From Apus apus (Eukaryota > Chordata > Aves > Apodiformes > Apodidae), in the NCBI RefSeq assembly GCF_020740795.1, contig NC_067312.1, positions 44,726,405 to 44,790,404 on the forward strand: a stretch of DNA of 64,000 nt, in the 5' to 3' direction. This document shows positions 1-14,800 of the stretch, one piece after another. The position numbers and the translations under genes were made by a program. Every line of letters begins with the position of its first letter. The first letter of the stretch is position 1. The notes below the pieces were generated by a model. The model had not been told where the DNA came from. It made no database searches and saw only the letters and a list, made by a program, of their open reading frames with translations.

Positions 1-650
1 TCAAAATTACTTTAGGGAGCTGGTTTGGAGCTACATGTTTCTAAGTTTTTACAGTAATTTTTTATGAAAATACATCAGATTACAAACTGACTGTACAAAG
101 GATACAAATGAAAATACATATCCATAATGATACCAGAGACAAATGAAACAAATGTTGGCTTTTCCAGTATGTATGTAAGAAACATTAAGCTTGTACTAGG
201 TTCTTATTACAATTATTATAAACTTGTCATAATACTTTTGTAACAGTGGTACCTGAGTATAACACTGTCTTAGGAAGTGTCCATGAATGATATTTTTTTT
301 CTACAAGATTAGTTTCTGAGAACTATAGGAAATAGTGGTGTGCAGGCTTTTCCATTTGAAACGTGGAGCTCATTTATTTCACAGAACTGTAGCACTGATG
401 TCTTCTAGCAACTGAAGACCATGGTTTCAAATTCTGGCACCAAAATAGTGAACTAACCCTTTTCAAAGGAACACATGTAAAGTGGTATGACTGGATACAG
501 TGCTTGAATTTCACTTAATTGAAACATCTTACAGTTGCTGATAGTCTGTCATAAACTGTTTTTCATACCATAGACAGCCAAGTATTTATTTTATTAAAAT
601 ATAAAAAATATTTATTTTTAGACTTGGATGCTGATTATATCATCTGTATG

Positions 651-862
651 AATCACAAAATCATTGAATAGTCTGGGTTGGAAGGGAACTTTAGAAGTCC
701 AACACCCCTGCAGTGAGCAGGGACATCTTCAAATAGATCAGGTTGCTCAGAGCCCCTTCCACCCTGACCTTGAATAATTCCAGGGCATCTACCTTCTCTC
801 TGGACAAATTGTTTCAGTGTTTCACCACCCGTTTATTCCGTATGTCTAGTCTAAATCCATAC
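651..862 (-). mobile_element. CR1 LINE 3' fragment
   Basis: This is the reverse complement of the CR1 3' region. It starts with the terminal motif (aatcacaaaatcattgaatag), then ggttggaagggaactttagaa, and continues through the caggttgctcagagcccc block. It is degenerate and 5'-truncated and lies in the presumed SHC3 intron. Confidence 0.85.
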
Positions 863-1432
863 GCGTTGACTTGTAGTTACACTTGAATGCAACAGCTTTG
901 AACTGGACCCTGCAAGTCCTCACAAACTGTAAGTCATTAATTTGTCAAAGTACTGCATTAATGAGGGGCAGAAAAGCAGAAGGACAGGTGAATGACAGAA
1001 TTCTGGCATTCAGGCAAGGTAGACTATGGAGGCATTTGAGAATTTTACTACTGTGCTTTTTAAAACTCGTGTATATTTTTGTAGTATTTAAAATAATTTC
1101 ATGTCTAAGCAGACTTGTAGTTCGAATGCTGGTAGCACATTCGTGTTTACTACTTTAACTTGGAAAGTAAATGGTCTTGGTTTATGAAACAGTTATGATA
1201 GCTACTCATTCTGTGTTCTACATCTGAACATGAACTGAATTAATCTTTCACTATAGGTCTTCATTGGAATAGTGTTGCATTTTTCTTATTATCTAGCTTA
1301 AAGACACAACTCTGTGTTAATACTTAAGCATATTTACTGATCTAAAGCAGAATGGTCTGCAAAAGCAAAATATCTTTCCCCTATAGTTCTTTCAATAGGA
1401 AAATTATTCTTGCCTCTTACAGTGAAACAAAC

Positions 1433-1449
1433 TTTTTTTTTTTTTTTTT
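1433..1449. repeat. Poly-T run (17)
   Basis: An uninterrupted homopolymer in presumed intron. Confidence 0.9.
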
Positions 1450-3829
1450 AAGTTACATTGTGGGCATTTTCTTTCTTGGCTATTTTTTCAAGCAGGAAGC
1501 CCTGTCTTCCTGTTTTGCTTATTATTTTGCATTTGCAATTTTCAATTTATCATAAAACAATGAAGACTCATCGTTCCACTGATCTAAAGCTTTTTTGAAA
1601 GTAGCAGTTTTAAGGTGACTTTTGGATCAGGATTTAGTGTCTTAATCTGCATTTAATTAATTCACCTGGCTCTAGAAATCCCCATGCCATGACTTAAGCT
1701 TAAAGTAGCCACAGAACACAGTCTATGACATGCTTTGTCATATAACATTTCATGTACAAGCCTGTTCTTTATTAAGAAAATATATTAAGGAATTATTAAA
1801 ATTCACATTTGCTAATTAACTTGCTCATGCACAGTAAGAAATATAACACAGGCCTCAATATATGAACTAAATTAATAAGGCTGATGCTCTAATATTTCAG
1901 ACAGAAAGTTGTCTGCTATGTCATACATTTATATTTAAGTATGTCCCTTGCTGATTTCTGTGCAGCCAGCCTCCAGTAAGAGAACTATATTTATACCTTG
2001 ATGGCTTGTGATGGACTGTGACTGAGGCTTGAGTCTGTAGATCTACTAATGTTAGCTGTGACTTCTCCAGCTGAGGAACCTAGATCCACAGGTGTAGTAA
2101 AAGCTTCTTCTTAAAAGTATGGAGCTGTGTAAACTTCTCTGTGCTGTTTCCCATAAGTAGAGAAACAGATGTCAAGGGAGCTCTGATCACTTTCTGACTC
2201 ATTACTTCAGAAATTTATCCTACTGCATGCATCACACCTATGTAATCTATAATTTTTTCCAAGACCTTGCAAAACTAGTCATAAAAGAAAGCAATCTGTC
2301 TAGGGTCAATGACTTCCATTATTATGCAGTATTTACTAGGTACAATTAAAAAAAATTATATAAGCCAAGTTTGCTGATTTAAGTGTGGAAATCTGGATAC
2401 ATCTCTTTCTAATAAGCATGCACTGTGCTTGACATATACATTTTACCTCCTTTCTAGCACTGCATCACATCCTTTTCCCTGCCTGTTTTCTTACCTTTGC
2501 TTTTCTTTCATGTTGCAGAGATCAAATATAGGAAGCCAGCCATTAGGAATCTTACATTCCCCTTTTTTCTGTCTTCTGGTTATTGCACATGTCACTTTAT
2601 CTCTCTGCTAACTTTGAGGAGGAAAATAATCCCCAAACTAAAATGAAGACCAGTTCCTAGAAGAAAAAAACTTCTGTGGCTCAGTCATGGGCGGGTGACA
2701 TCTGTAGTCTCTGTTTCTGCTGCAAACGTTGGTCATTATTTTAGAGAAACCGTTAGCCCCAGTCACAGACAACTATGTAATTAAATAAATTGGTGCTTGT
2801 AAAGGCCACTTAAATTGTTGGATGAATCTTTAGAAATTACTTTAAGGTTAGGCTACGTTTTCCAATCATCTAGCAAATTGGACACCCATTTAAAGTAAGA
2901 AGTTAATGGGAAAGGGTTGTCCAGATATTTTGAATGGCTTTTAAAATCACAGCTGTTATAATTAATACATTTGGAAAGTATATATATGAGTGTGTATTCA
3001 TGGACCAGTCTGACAAATAAAGAACTGTGACTTTCAACTTCAGGAACTGGATTGAAGCCCCAGTGTAAGTGGTGGTCAATGGTCTTCCCTTCCTTGTCAC
3101 AGTCATGTGAAAAATCTGCCTGTGCCATCTAACACTGTTGTAGCTGGCCTGTAACCTGTTTTTGCTTTGCTTTTTCACTTTCTGTAAATTAACGTGTTAA
3201 ATCTTGCAGCAATACATTTATCTTTGTGTGAAAGCAGTAAGCAAGCACTGTCACTTGTCATACTCCTCATCAGATCTTAACTTTGGTGGTGCGTGACAAA
3301 AGGTGTTGTCCTAATTTTGGATCTGTTTTGAGGAAAAATGAACAGCTATGTACAATTAATAACTGATTTTTCCCTTTATCATTACACATTTGAAATATGA
3401 AGATACTTTCACTACAGGAGAAATAGGAGAACTAGAGTAATATTATTCAGTTGTATTTATTATTTTCTGTAAATAATGTAATGTCATATGAATTATTGAG
3501 CAAATAAATGGATGCACAAACCAAGGATCAGCAGTTATGCATAACAATAAATAAAAGCCAGCTGAATCTACGTGTTGTATCATTAATTATCCAGTGATAA
3601 TTCTTGTCATACATGTGAAGACAAGATAAATTTCTTGGGCAGCAAGATGAAGAGAATCATTTAATTTTCAACATAGTGGAGTAACAGGAGCACTAGCAGG
3701 CACGACTGCTGAGCTAACTTCAGGTGGCAAGTGGTCCTAAATTCATCTGAAGCCTACCAACATCGTCACAGAAAGGGGCCACATTTAAGCTTGTGTTGCC
3801 AGGCTCTCTGTGCATTCAGGCTGTTTATT

Positions 3830-3848
3830 AAAACAAACAAACAAACAA
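3830..3848. repeat. (AAAC)n simple repeat
   Basis: Several AAAC units in a row. Confidence 0.85.
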
Positions 3849-4252
3849 GTCAGGTAAAAAACTTTTGCAGCACACAGTGTTTACAATCCGCATACTGTGT
3901 TTGTATGGTTATTGCTAAATCTGTTCCAGTGTAATGAGTCTTCACTGTGTTGTATGCATGAGTGTAGCTATGCACTGTTTTGAATTAGACTAATGTTGCA
4001 TGCACTGTTTGTTGTACAGCAGTGTATGAACTACAGGGCTGCATGTTCATTGGTATTTAATTGAATGCAATCAATTTACTGCATGCAGCCTCAGAAAGTC
4101 ACACCTCCCTGTGCTAAGCAAAACATTGCATGCTCTGTTAGTAGCAAGTAGATTAGAGGACAGAAATACTTTGTATCAGCAGTGGACACAAATCCAAACT
4201 CTGATCCCAGTCCTTTCTGTGGATCTGTTGGGCTGAACAATTTGAAAGAGAA

Positions 4253-4271
4253 TCATGATTATTAATCATGA
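4253..4271. repeat. 19-bp perfect inverted repeat
   Basis: TCATGATTA and its reverse complement TAATCATGA flank one central T. It could bind a dimeric homeodomain-type factor or be chance in AT-rich intron. Confidence 0.6.
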
Positions 4272-7200
4272 AAACCAAATACATTTATGCAAATATCCCA
4301 AGCTTCTGGAGGGGAGATGATGGAAATCCAGATTTTAGAGCTGGGTTTGAGTCCAATGCTAAACAATATGAATGAAGTTTAGTTGATGTAGTGTTTCTTT
4401 CAACAGTATCTATATTCTTTGCAGAAATTCAGTGTCAGCAAACATCAATGAAAAATGGATGGAAGACATTGAAAAGGAAGTATGTTTCTCCTGTGATTTT
4501 TGAATGCTAACAGGTAATGTTTTATCTGCATTGAATTCTGTATTCAATCTCCTTAACATTCTCTCTTGTTTGGAACGTGAGTTCACCCCTCCTTTCTGCT
4601 ATGTGGATTCTTGTCTCTGGAGCACTGCTTAGTGGGATGGTGTTTAGAGGATGCTTAGATGATTATGCTTAGAGGATGGCAGAACACCCAGACCCTCACT
4701 GCAGTCTGGATACACGGCTTTGTGTGCAGGAAGGAGTGTGAACAAGGTTCCTCTTTCCCTGTCCACAGTTACTTCAGGGCCAAAGCTCTAAGAAGCATGG
4801 GGTGCTGACTACTGCTTAGTTCAACAGGAAACAGGATTCTCAAAAGTGGATGGTGACATCCTTATAATTCACATGATACACCTCTAAGTGGAGCAATGAC
4901 AGCTATAGTGCCTGATACTGTCAGAATAATTTACATTTGCTAGTTCAGCACAGAACTGGGTTAGAATAAGTAGGGGGTTTTATGCTTAGTATTGAAATCT
5001 TTAAATTTCCATTGTAGTATTAGTGGGCAAAATGTTAGCTAGTATTTGGGTTAATTAGACTAATATATGGCAATGCAAAGTCTGAGTGGGGATAATTAAT
5101 TGAGGTGCCCCATTCTACTTGTTTTTGTAAGATAGGAAGAGCCTCTCAGAAATGGGGAAAGTGGAGAGTTGAAAGCCAAATGGTCAGGTTAGCAGTTATG
5201 GATATAGCTGTACCATGGATTTTAGAAAGCTGTTGACTCCTTGTCATTCTGCAGAAGCAGAAGGACTGAGGCACAGTGGTCTTAACATGTTTTAAATGCA
5301 AATCACAATGCAAAGTTAACAAATGCCTAACACACTGGAAACAGAGACACTCTAAAGTTCTTTGGCTAACATCACCTAGCAGATCGGTTACACAGAGAAA
5401 TGAAGGCATAAGGAATCGGAATGTCCTTCATAAGAGTGTGCAGTCGCACAAGACCGTCATCACTAGGTGGTTCTTTTGGCCAATACAGCTTATATATTTA
5501 TAAAAAGTCACACATGCTCTGGAGTAATTCAAAAGAGCACTGTCAGAACTTTAATCCTCTAACAAAAAATCAGTTTTTTAAAGGTATTTATCTCCAAAGT
5601 CCTGCTTTGAAAATCAAGCCAGTTAGGGGTTGGAGAAAAATATACAATGGACTGAATGTTTTACTTTTACTTCTGTAAGGCTTCCTAAGCCTTCCTTTGA
5701 AATACCTCCTATGGGCTATGCTTTGAGAGATAAGATACTATACTGAATGATCTGAGACAGGACCCAGTTTGAAGGTTACTGTGGTCCTGTTTGAGTAGTA
5801 GGACAGTTCTAATTTCTCATTCTCCATGTCCCTGCTAGAGAACAGGCTGAGTGGAAAAAAGTCTGAAGGTCACAGCAGACATTGAAGGATTGAGCTACCT
5901 AAGAGATTGAAACCTCCAAACAATTTTTTCTTTAGTTTTTGGTGTGATTGACCTTGCTTTTGACAGATGGAGGTTTGTGCAGAAGGAAGGCTTTTGTAGG
6001 TGTGCATGCAACACCAAGATTTTATATACCCTCACTTTATGATCATAAAAGCTGTAACCAATATTCAAGAGGTTTCCTCTTTGAAAGGTAAACCAAATTT
6101 TAGACCAAGATTATGAATGTCTAAATAATAGTTAATTGCAGATACATATGACTGTTCTCAGCAGTGGAGGAGCAGATGTATGCCTCTTTGACATCACTTG
6201 GTGGCATACATTTGTTATAGCTCTAAGAAAAAACTGGTTACAGTTGCCTCAGTTTTGCTAAACAGAAATCTGACTGTTTGTGCATGCACAATGAAAAGAT
6301 ACATCTAAATGAGGTGTGTTACTGGATAAACAATTTCACTCTACATTTCTAAAAATGAGACCATTATCCAGGTCTATTTTATTAGAAGTCGTCAAGATCT
6401 TTTCTGTAACTGATGAATGAAACAAAGTTTCTGAAACCTACTTGCATGTTAGAGAAGAAGGTACAGATTGTACTGAAATTGCCTCAAATATTCCTTAAAG
6501 TTAGAACATCTATAAATACTGAGAACAGAGCTGTCACTGAACATACCAATGGATAAAAAGTTTATTTGGCAGTAAGAGCAAAATGCATTGAATTTTGTTA
6601 GCAAGCTGATGGAAGTCCCACATTGAAGATGCAGGAGCACAAGAATAACAAGCACTAGATAGATTGCATACTACATATCTAATAGCATGTGGTACTCTAT
6701 GTTTAACTGTTGCCAAAGCCAACCCTTTTACTGTATAAAGTTTATTCAATAAATAAAAAGTGAAGTCAGCAAACTTCCTTTCATTTTCTGCTTGTAGATT
6801 TTCTACACGTGAAAAAACTCCATTTCCAGAAATAAAATGAAGAACTGAGGCGAAGAAAAGGAGGATTTGCCGTTTTGTGGTCAGCAGTCTTCGCTTTGGT
6901 CAGGCTGGGGTGAAAAATGGCATCTCTTGTCTCTGTGTCACTTTCTGGGGGTACTCCCCTGCAGGGGTGCTCCCTGCATGCTATTCTGAATTCGTGGCAG
7001 TAAGCATGTCTATGCCACACAGCCTCCACTTTCTATTCACACTCTCTGTTCTGTTTTGCTTAGCTACATCTCCAGTCTTACATCTTTCAGAAATGGCCAA
7101 TTTGCCAGTTGGTATTTAAAATTCTGTAAAGAGAAATACATAGCTTAAGTCTTCAGAGCTTGTGAATGTCCTCTGTGTTACTTCAGACAGCACATGCTCA

Positions 7201-10200
7201 TTTTACTTGTTTTTGCAAATGGACAAATAATATTTCAATTATTAAATGGATTTATAAAAATATATTTTTGGTCTCTGTTTTGGTTTTTTTTTTCAGAAGT
7301 AAGTTATTTTTATATTTAGTATAGACTTTATTTCTCCTTAGTAAATACTGGTACAACATTTGGTAATGATTTATAAATTATTTTTAAAATTGGCAGGAGT
7401 ACAATACTGTTAAGAAATAACTGGAAGCCTCTAATACAATTATTCTAGATATGTCATGCTTTCATTTAAAAAGTCTATCTTGTGCTGTTTGCCATTTAAA
7501 CTGTGAAGCCCTACGCTTTGAAGGTGGAAAAGATAAACTTTGGAACTATAGGATACTAGAAGATAGTAACAAGAGAGTATTGTTAGGTTTTAAGTCTTGC
7601 CATACAAAATATTTCAGACTAAAACCTAGCCACAGTTTCTCATCTCAATATTTGAGGTGACTATATGTTTTCCAGATATGTTGAGAAATCTGTGTAATTT
7701 GTATGTGCCTATCATTTATCTGAAACATGAGTACCAGAATTCTGTTTTTTAATCAATTAAATTGCATTAATTAAAAACAAGATCAACAAAACCTAGCATC
7801 ACAGCCCCCAAAAATTTTTGAAACCTCAAGAAGGGAGGGTATTTTCAGGTGATGGTGTTTCATAAGGGAACAGATTAGAGCTTCCTGAGTGAGCTACTTT
7901 ATATAACAGTAAAATATGACTAAAGCTATGAAAAATACCAGGGCATTAGCCTTTTTAATGGAACAAAATGGCAATATAAAATGTGGGGTTTTTTCTGTCT
8001 CCGAGAGATGTCAAGTCACTTGAAAGCAGGATGGGTCAGCCTCAGAAAGTGCATACTGGTAATTTTTTCACTGGATACATTTTTGTGCTGAAATTGTGTA
8101 TGAAATACACAACATATTTTGTGCCAAGAAAATGACTCCAAAGTATGACCATCTGCAAAGCAGAAAATAACTCTTAGACAGATTTAGAATGCAACATGTG
8201 GTCTCTACTGCAGACAGCATGGTAGCTAATTCTACAAGAGATCAAGATAATTCCACACTGGTATTTTTCTGAGCCTAGCTAATGAAACAGCATGTGGCCT
8301 AGAAAGGTGTAATGAGTGTCTGTGTCAAATAACTTTCTTATTGGAAAGGAGTTACATGTAGTCACATCCAACTTTTCCAAAGTCTGTCCAGCTGTTTAGC
8401 CATGCAGGTATGTCCAGAGCTTTTGCTTTTGCCTTCTTTAGACAAGCAATTTTGTGACTCAAGTGTTTGTGCTGCAGAGGCATTTGCAAAATTGATTTGC
8501 TGCAAAAAAAGCTCACGTCTGCCCTGTGCTGCCTGGCAAGCTAGAAAGAAGTCTTTAGGATGTCTTTTCCACATCATCAGGCTATCTGTGTAAAGACCAC
8601 CACCCCCAGTGATCTAGATTACTCTGAACAGAGAGATCCAGGAACCTGCCCCTGGAAAAAGTGCATATTAGAGCAGTGGCATATACTCAGACATGCTCCT
8701 TTTTTTTCCATCAGGTGCTTCTTTAAAACTTCTTAACTTTCCAGTGGGAGCAGCACTGTGCCTTTTGTTGCAGGTGCACAAGGAGTTGCTGCCAGGCTAC
8801 TCTGACCTTGCCTAGGCACAATTGCTCTGAATATATTTTCTGAAGTTTCCAGCATTTTCACCATCATTGTTAACTTAAACCCTGCAGTTGCTTGAGTACA
8901 TTCAGTTTTCATAGAATTTCAAAAGCAGATGCTAAAAGAATTGTCAAATTCAAGTTCAGATGTCCTGCTTCATCTCATGTATATATCAACCAAATGAGAC
9001 CTTTCTTGGGTCCTTCCTGCCAATGCCAGTCTTCCTGCAGACCTTGGGAACACTGAGTTTTTTAAAACTGAGATATTTTACTAAAAGGGAGACAGGTAAT
9101 TGGAAAATCTACAGTGCTTTGTTACTGAGTGAGAGGACATATATCCTAGCTTTTCAGCTGCTTAGTACTTTCTGTGCTCTTGTGATGCAGGGCTTTCCAA
9201 ATAGTAACCAAGGCTGCCTTTCTAACACCCAGCCCCTCAGCTTAAGCCTTTTCAGGTGGTGCATTTCCTCTTCTGCACTCAAATGGCAGTTTTGATCAAC
9301 ATGCTTTATGTCTGATTATCACGAGCTGGCAGGCAGAAGAGGTAGTAGCAAAACCACTACAAATCCCAGCCTTGCACCAGAAAAATAACAAGCTTGTGAA
9401 TGTTTTTTGTCAGATGAGGTGGCCTCAAAATTCCCTGTCCATGCTGCTGCTAGAAAGAGATGAGATGGGCAAATAAGAAAACAAAGGATGTTACAGGTGA
9501 ATTTAGCCCTCAAGCACAGTTTCTATCTCTGAAATGCAAATCCTTTTTTGAGAGGCAAATCTTATGAAGAATCTTGATGTGTTAATCAAATCACTGGAGA
9601 AGGCAAAGAAGATGAAGTGCAGATAATGTCTTTGTGTCAGCAGTTTGCAGCCAAAATGTCTAGAAACTTCAGACACACCTGATGAAGCAAGAAAAAGGGT
9701 CTGAAAGAAAGCTGTGGGCTGGCAACTGCCACAGGTCTGGACTACCCACCCTATCGCCTCTAAGGGATTTGGTTCAGTGAAGTAAAGATAAGAGAAACCA
9801 CAAGTTTTAGCTCAGTAGCAAGCCTGAGGCTGTGGCTCTGTATAACAATGCCTGTTTGCTTTTCCTGAGTCAGAGAAATGCATTTCTGGTGGAGAAGAAG
9901 AATATTTCTTTACCCTGATTACGTTTTCAGTTTTAACCCATCTTTCAGTATCATCATGATCAAAATGTGTGATGCTTGCTTTGCTGTATTTCTTAGATGC
10001 ACCAGGGCTGCTTTTTTTAACCAGTAGATTTTTACTTGCTGTGTAAGAAAGGTTAGTAGCTACGTTAACTGGAACACTTGTTTGGAGTCAAAGAAGGATT
10101 GTGGTAAATGTGGGAACTAAATACAAGCACTGAACTGTGAAATGGATGCTGTTGTAGCTGTGATTATCTGAGGGCATTGTTTGTAATGGGAGGTTATTTC

Positions 10201-10727
10201 ATTACATGGGCAGATGTAGCTGGGGAAAAAACAAAGACAAGCTGTGGAATCCTCAAGACCTGAAGAAAGGATTGTGTGCCTGAAAGCTTATTTTACTCTC
10301 TCTTGTTATGAATCTCATGCCTCTTCAGAATGATTGGACTTTAACTGGCTGCAAGGCTGATTCCACCATGATCCACCTACCCCCAACAAATCTAAAATTC
10401 ATACCGTTCTTTGACATGATTCAAACTTGGATTGTGCCCTAGGTGAAAGCACCTGAGGCATAGCTATATAGCAATTACGTACTGAAAACAGATAAATCTG
10501 TGACATTTGCTGAGCCATTGTATGTTTCATGCTGATACATGTATGACATTTCTGTAGGGATTCACTTGTTGATCCTCTGCATTCACCAAATGTGTAGTTG
10601 AAATATCATCCTGCACATGCCTTAAAACTGAAATAATTTATGTTTTTATTCAGGTAATGTATCAAGGTTTTGGTTATTTTGACTGTTCTTGAAGTTAATT
10701 GTCTCCAATTCAGGTTTGGTGTTGTAT

Positions 10728-10746
10728 TGTTTGTTTGTTTGTTTTT
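10728..10746. repeat. (GTTT)n simple repeat
   Basis: Four GTTT units followed by a short T run. Confidence 0.85.
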
Positions 10747-11828
10747 GGTTTTAATAAAATACATGTTATTTGTATGGTTTAGGTATAAATATAATGTACT
10801 GTTAGTCTCAATACATATTTAAAACACTTAAACAAGGTTTGAGGTCACATTTTTTTTGTCCCTGTGCTACTGCTCTGTCTTACAGTATCAACAGGACAGG
10901 TCTATTGCAGCTTTTTAGCTAATTTTCACAGGAAGGTCTGTGCTGGAAAAAAAGAAAATTCTAAATACAGAAAAGATTTACTGTCCAGATGGTAAGTTGT
11001 TAAATACCAAAAGAATCTAAAAGATTTGTGTATAGCAGTATGATTTCAAGAGTTTTTGTACTTTACAGTTACTGTCCTATGAGATAGTGCTAATCAAATT
11101 AGTTTTCAACATGCATTTCTTTCATTCAATCTGAGTGCAATGGGAAGAACAAAGATAATCAGAAAACTGAATAAAAATGTTAATGGCACTATTTTGTTTG
11201 CAAAATAAAAACAAGGCCACAAATAAATTATTCAGAATGCATTGAACAAATATAAATTTAAATTTGTACATTGTACATTGTATACAACACGCATATTACC
11301 AGGAATATTTTAGGGTTCTGATATTATCTAAAGCCAGGTGATTTTATTCTGATGGGAAAAGTGCCTAATAAGGCAGTAAGAAAAATGATATTTACTACCC
11401 CCTACATTACAAGAAAGGTTTGAAAGAGAAGGTGCAAAGAAATACTGATTAAAGACATATAATCAGATTCTTCATGGCTTTATAAAGTACAAAAATGACA
11501 CTTGAAAGAAGGTATTAATACTAATATTCTAATCTATGGTGAGAAAAGGTGTTTTTAATAGTGTGAGAAAGTATTTTTATCCTTTGTAGTACTCAAGGTA
11601 CCCTTCCTTACACTAAGGCTGACTATGTACTCTCTTCTGCTTCACACCGAAATAATCTAAATTTAAATGACACCTGTTTCAGCATTGTGAAGAGACCTAA
11701 CTGACCTGCTAACTATCCTCACTTGGGAACAGAATTACAGTCTGACGCTGCTTTCTACCAGTGCATTTCAAATATCATGAAGAAACCTACACGTTGATTT
11801 GCTGTAAAGCTTTTTTCTGTCTCTTTAG

Positions 11829-11892
11829 GGAAGCAATCAGTCGTGTTTGTGAAGCTGTGCCTGGTGCCAAAGGAGCCTTCAAGAAACGAAAG
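11829..11892 (+). CDS. SHC3: SHC3 exon: PTB segment [21 protein letters not shown]
   Basis: The acceptor reads ctctttag. The exon starts with one base that completes a split codon (expected Arg) and carries 21 whole codons. It ends in AAG before a gtattt donor, in phase 0. The segment is part of the PTB domain, and its basic FKKRK end is typical of SHC3. The preceding PTB exon (GCIEVLRSM-like) was searched for by eye in 1-11828 and not found. Confidence 0.95.
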
Positions 11893-14800
11893 GTATTTTT
11901 CTTTTCTTGTAGTGCAGGTGACTGTATTTGCTTAGTTCGACACAGGGGAGACCAGGTGCAGCAGGTAGATGACTTTAAAGCAGCTTTGCATATAGTTAAT
12001 AATTTAAAGTATTGGCTGTTTTCACCCACCTCAGGTTCCCTTTCACCCTTTTTGTCAGGATTTTCTTTTATAGGTATCTTGAAGTATGACTACATCCAGT
12101 GAAAAGGCTGTGCCTTGCCTTTGTGTTCCTACTGTAGAAATCCCCTCCTTTTTCTTGTCTTTCTCTTGTAGATTGCAGGTGAAAGGCTTAAAACAATCCA
12201 AAAGGGATGCCTTTTCATAAAATGCAGGAGTAAATTGTGGAAATAGGTGCTGGAAGCTATTGCAGACGCCAAACATATACATAATTTTGAAAGTTATTAG
12301 ATCTGTTCTTGGAGCATAACTCTACTGGTGACAGTTAGTGAGTCTGGAAGTCATTGGTTTGGGGGAATTGTGAGAACATACCAGCTGATGATGCCTTGTG
12401 TCCTATGCTCTTTCCATAAACACCTGTGGCCAATGCTTGGTGGTCAGGACTGGTGGCAGGTCCCGTGGGTGTTGGCCTGACATGGTTATTACTGTGCTTA
12501 TTCTTATTTGTGTAGTAGGAGTTAGGATCTGCAGGAAAGGAGTGGAGGAAGCCTCAGCTGAGCTCCTGCACTGACAGCTGTCAGCAGTCTTGCACTGCCT
12601 GCTCTTTCAGGGGCCTGCTAGCAAAGCTGGGATTGAATGCTAACTGTAAGGTAAAGAGTATAGAAAGCAGTTAATTGTAATCCTTGTGTATGTTGTTGAC
12701 TGCAGAAGAATGGGCAGGTGAAGGAAAAAGTCTGCCTGCTTCCCCAGCTGTTCCACTGTCTAGGTAGAACCCCAGCAGAAAGGGATAGGATGAAATGCCA
12801 CTAGTTTACAATGGAGAATCTTCCCCTGTTACAATAAGGCATATGTGACAACATATGTCACAGTGAAATATGAAATAATCTCAGGCATTAAGGTAGTGGA
12901 TTCTCTGCCCCCACTGCCAAATTTATCTCATTGCCATTTCTATGTTCTCTTGCTTTTGTTTTCAAACCTTAAAGAGGAAAACACTTTTTTCTTGGGAAAG
13001 AAAAATGATGCAAATTATCATTGGAATGAGACACCTTGCTGTATTACTGGTTTTAGATGCAATGTTGCTTATTGTTTATTGACAAGAAATAGTGTTTTAA
13101 AGTAAGTTTACTTGCTAAGATGAAAATTTTTCCAGTAACAGAATTTCAGACATATGTTAAAGACAGATATCTTCTGTCAGTCTGCACTTTCATTATGTTT
13201 ATGCAGGTAGTGGCTTCTGAATTTGGTTAAGATGGCATGTACTTCTTGAGGCCAAGTTTTCACTCCTTACCCACACTGTGGGCAGGTGCTCCTTAGACAT
13301 TAGGTGTAAAATATGAAGGTGTAAGGAAAGAAGAGAAACAAGAATATTTAAAAAACCTTATTTTAAACAAAAGTTAATGAAGTTCTAGGTCTGTAAAATG
13401 ACAAAGTTAAAATAGTGAAGCACAAATGTTACATATCAGCAATATGTAGATAGCATATTTTTAATAGCTTGAACAGAACAAAAGGAAGCTGAAACTGAAT
13501 ATTTATGTAAGCTTCAAGGAGTAAAGAAGTGCAAGTGTGTCCATCCTGCTAGGGACAAAACTTTCCTAGCTAGTAGTAGTAGTAGTTCTAGTCATATAAA
13601 TGGGAAACTGTCTCCAGAGGAGAACACCTGTTGCAATTTTTTTATTTTTGAAAAATCAGCAACTTTTTAGAAACCTTTAAGATTATAGCTAGCTCCACAC
13701 ATAACAAAGCTCATCCCAAATAAACAGAGAAGAAAAATGTCTTTTTTTCCCACTTCTCACAGCCACCAAGCAAAGTTCTTTCTAGCATCTTGGGAAAGAG
13801 CAATCTTCAGTTTGCAGGAATGAGCATAATGCTGAATATCTCCACCACCAGCTTAAACCTAATGACTCCTGATACAAAACAGGTAAGTGTAACTGCCATA
13901 TTAATTTGGGAGGCTTTAAATTAACAGCCTACTGCACAGTTATTTGCTGTCTGCCAATATACTCAGTTGCTCAAAATTATTCTGCAATAATGCCTATAAA
14001 ATGAATGAAAACATGATATAAAGTAGGCTGAGAAACATAGTTTGCTCCAGTATTCAACAGAGCTTTGATTAATTATTTTCTTATTGCCATGTTTCAGTTA
14101 TCTTGGTTTTGGTTTTAAAAACCTGACATGGCATTTTTTGGTACGATCACAAACTTTCAGAGTGTTAAAACCAATGTATTTGGAGTAAGTGACTAAAGGA
14201 CTAAATGGGCATCCCCAGTTTTGTTACCGTTGTTCCTTAGAGCTTTTAAGGGAAATCTATTCCTGAGGCACTGCTAAAATAGAGCCTCAGGATTTTGCAG
14301 TACAGGGATATGCCAGTTTGTTACAAAGACAAGGCGGCCTTTTTCCAGCAGTCCATTTCTTCTTTCTTCTGCTGAAGGAACAGAAAGACTTAGGAAATCA
14401 CTGCAGTGGATTGGGAACAATGTATAAGATGAGAAAATACCTTGCTCAAGGTACATAAAGCAGACAGACGTGTAGTCACTGCTGTGATATTTGCTGCGAG
14501 TGATGTACTCCCTTAAAGCATGCAACTTTCTGCCTAGATACAGCTAGAGAGGCAGTTCCTGCTGTCCCTAGGAGGCCCAGAATTAAATAATAAGAAAAAA
14601 TACATACATTGTCTGTTTAAAAACTTGCTGTTACTGTTATATTTTCATTTATTTGTCTTTATTCTTATCCTTATTTAGAAAACATAATCCAATGCAGTGA
14701 GCACTGAGCCTGTGGGAGCACTGTTATGGCTGGTTGTGTTAGTTTGGAGCTTTACTATGAAACACACACAACAATACTTTTCATAAGGACAGTTGTCCCC

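Larger units (their letters stand above)
863..11828 (+). other. Presumed SHC3 intron, no gene seen
   Basis: AT-rich sequence leads up to the first visible SHC3 exon. Apart from simple repeats and the 4253 palindrome I see no exon, RNA gene or recognisable mobile element. The segment before the CR1 fragment (1-650) is equally plain. Confidence 0.7.

Noticed and set aside
1115..1135. GTTCGAAT resembling a tRNA B box
   Set aside because: No matching A box or cloverleaf stems at the right spacing.
4420..4492. Possible SHC3 exon (ttctttgcag followed by an open stretch)
   Set aside because: The translated frames do not resemble the missing PTB segment, and the downstream side lacks a GT donor.
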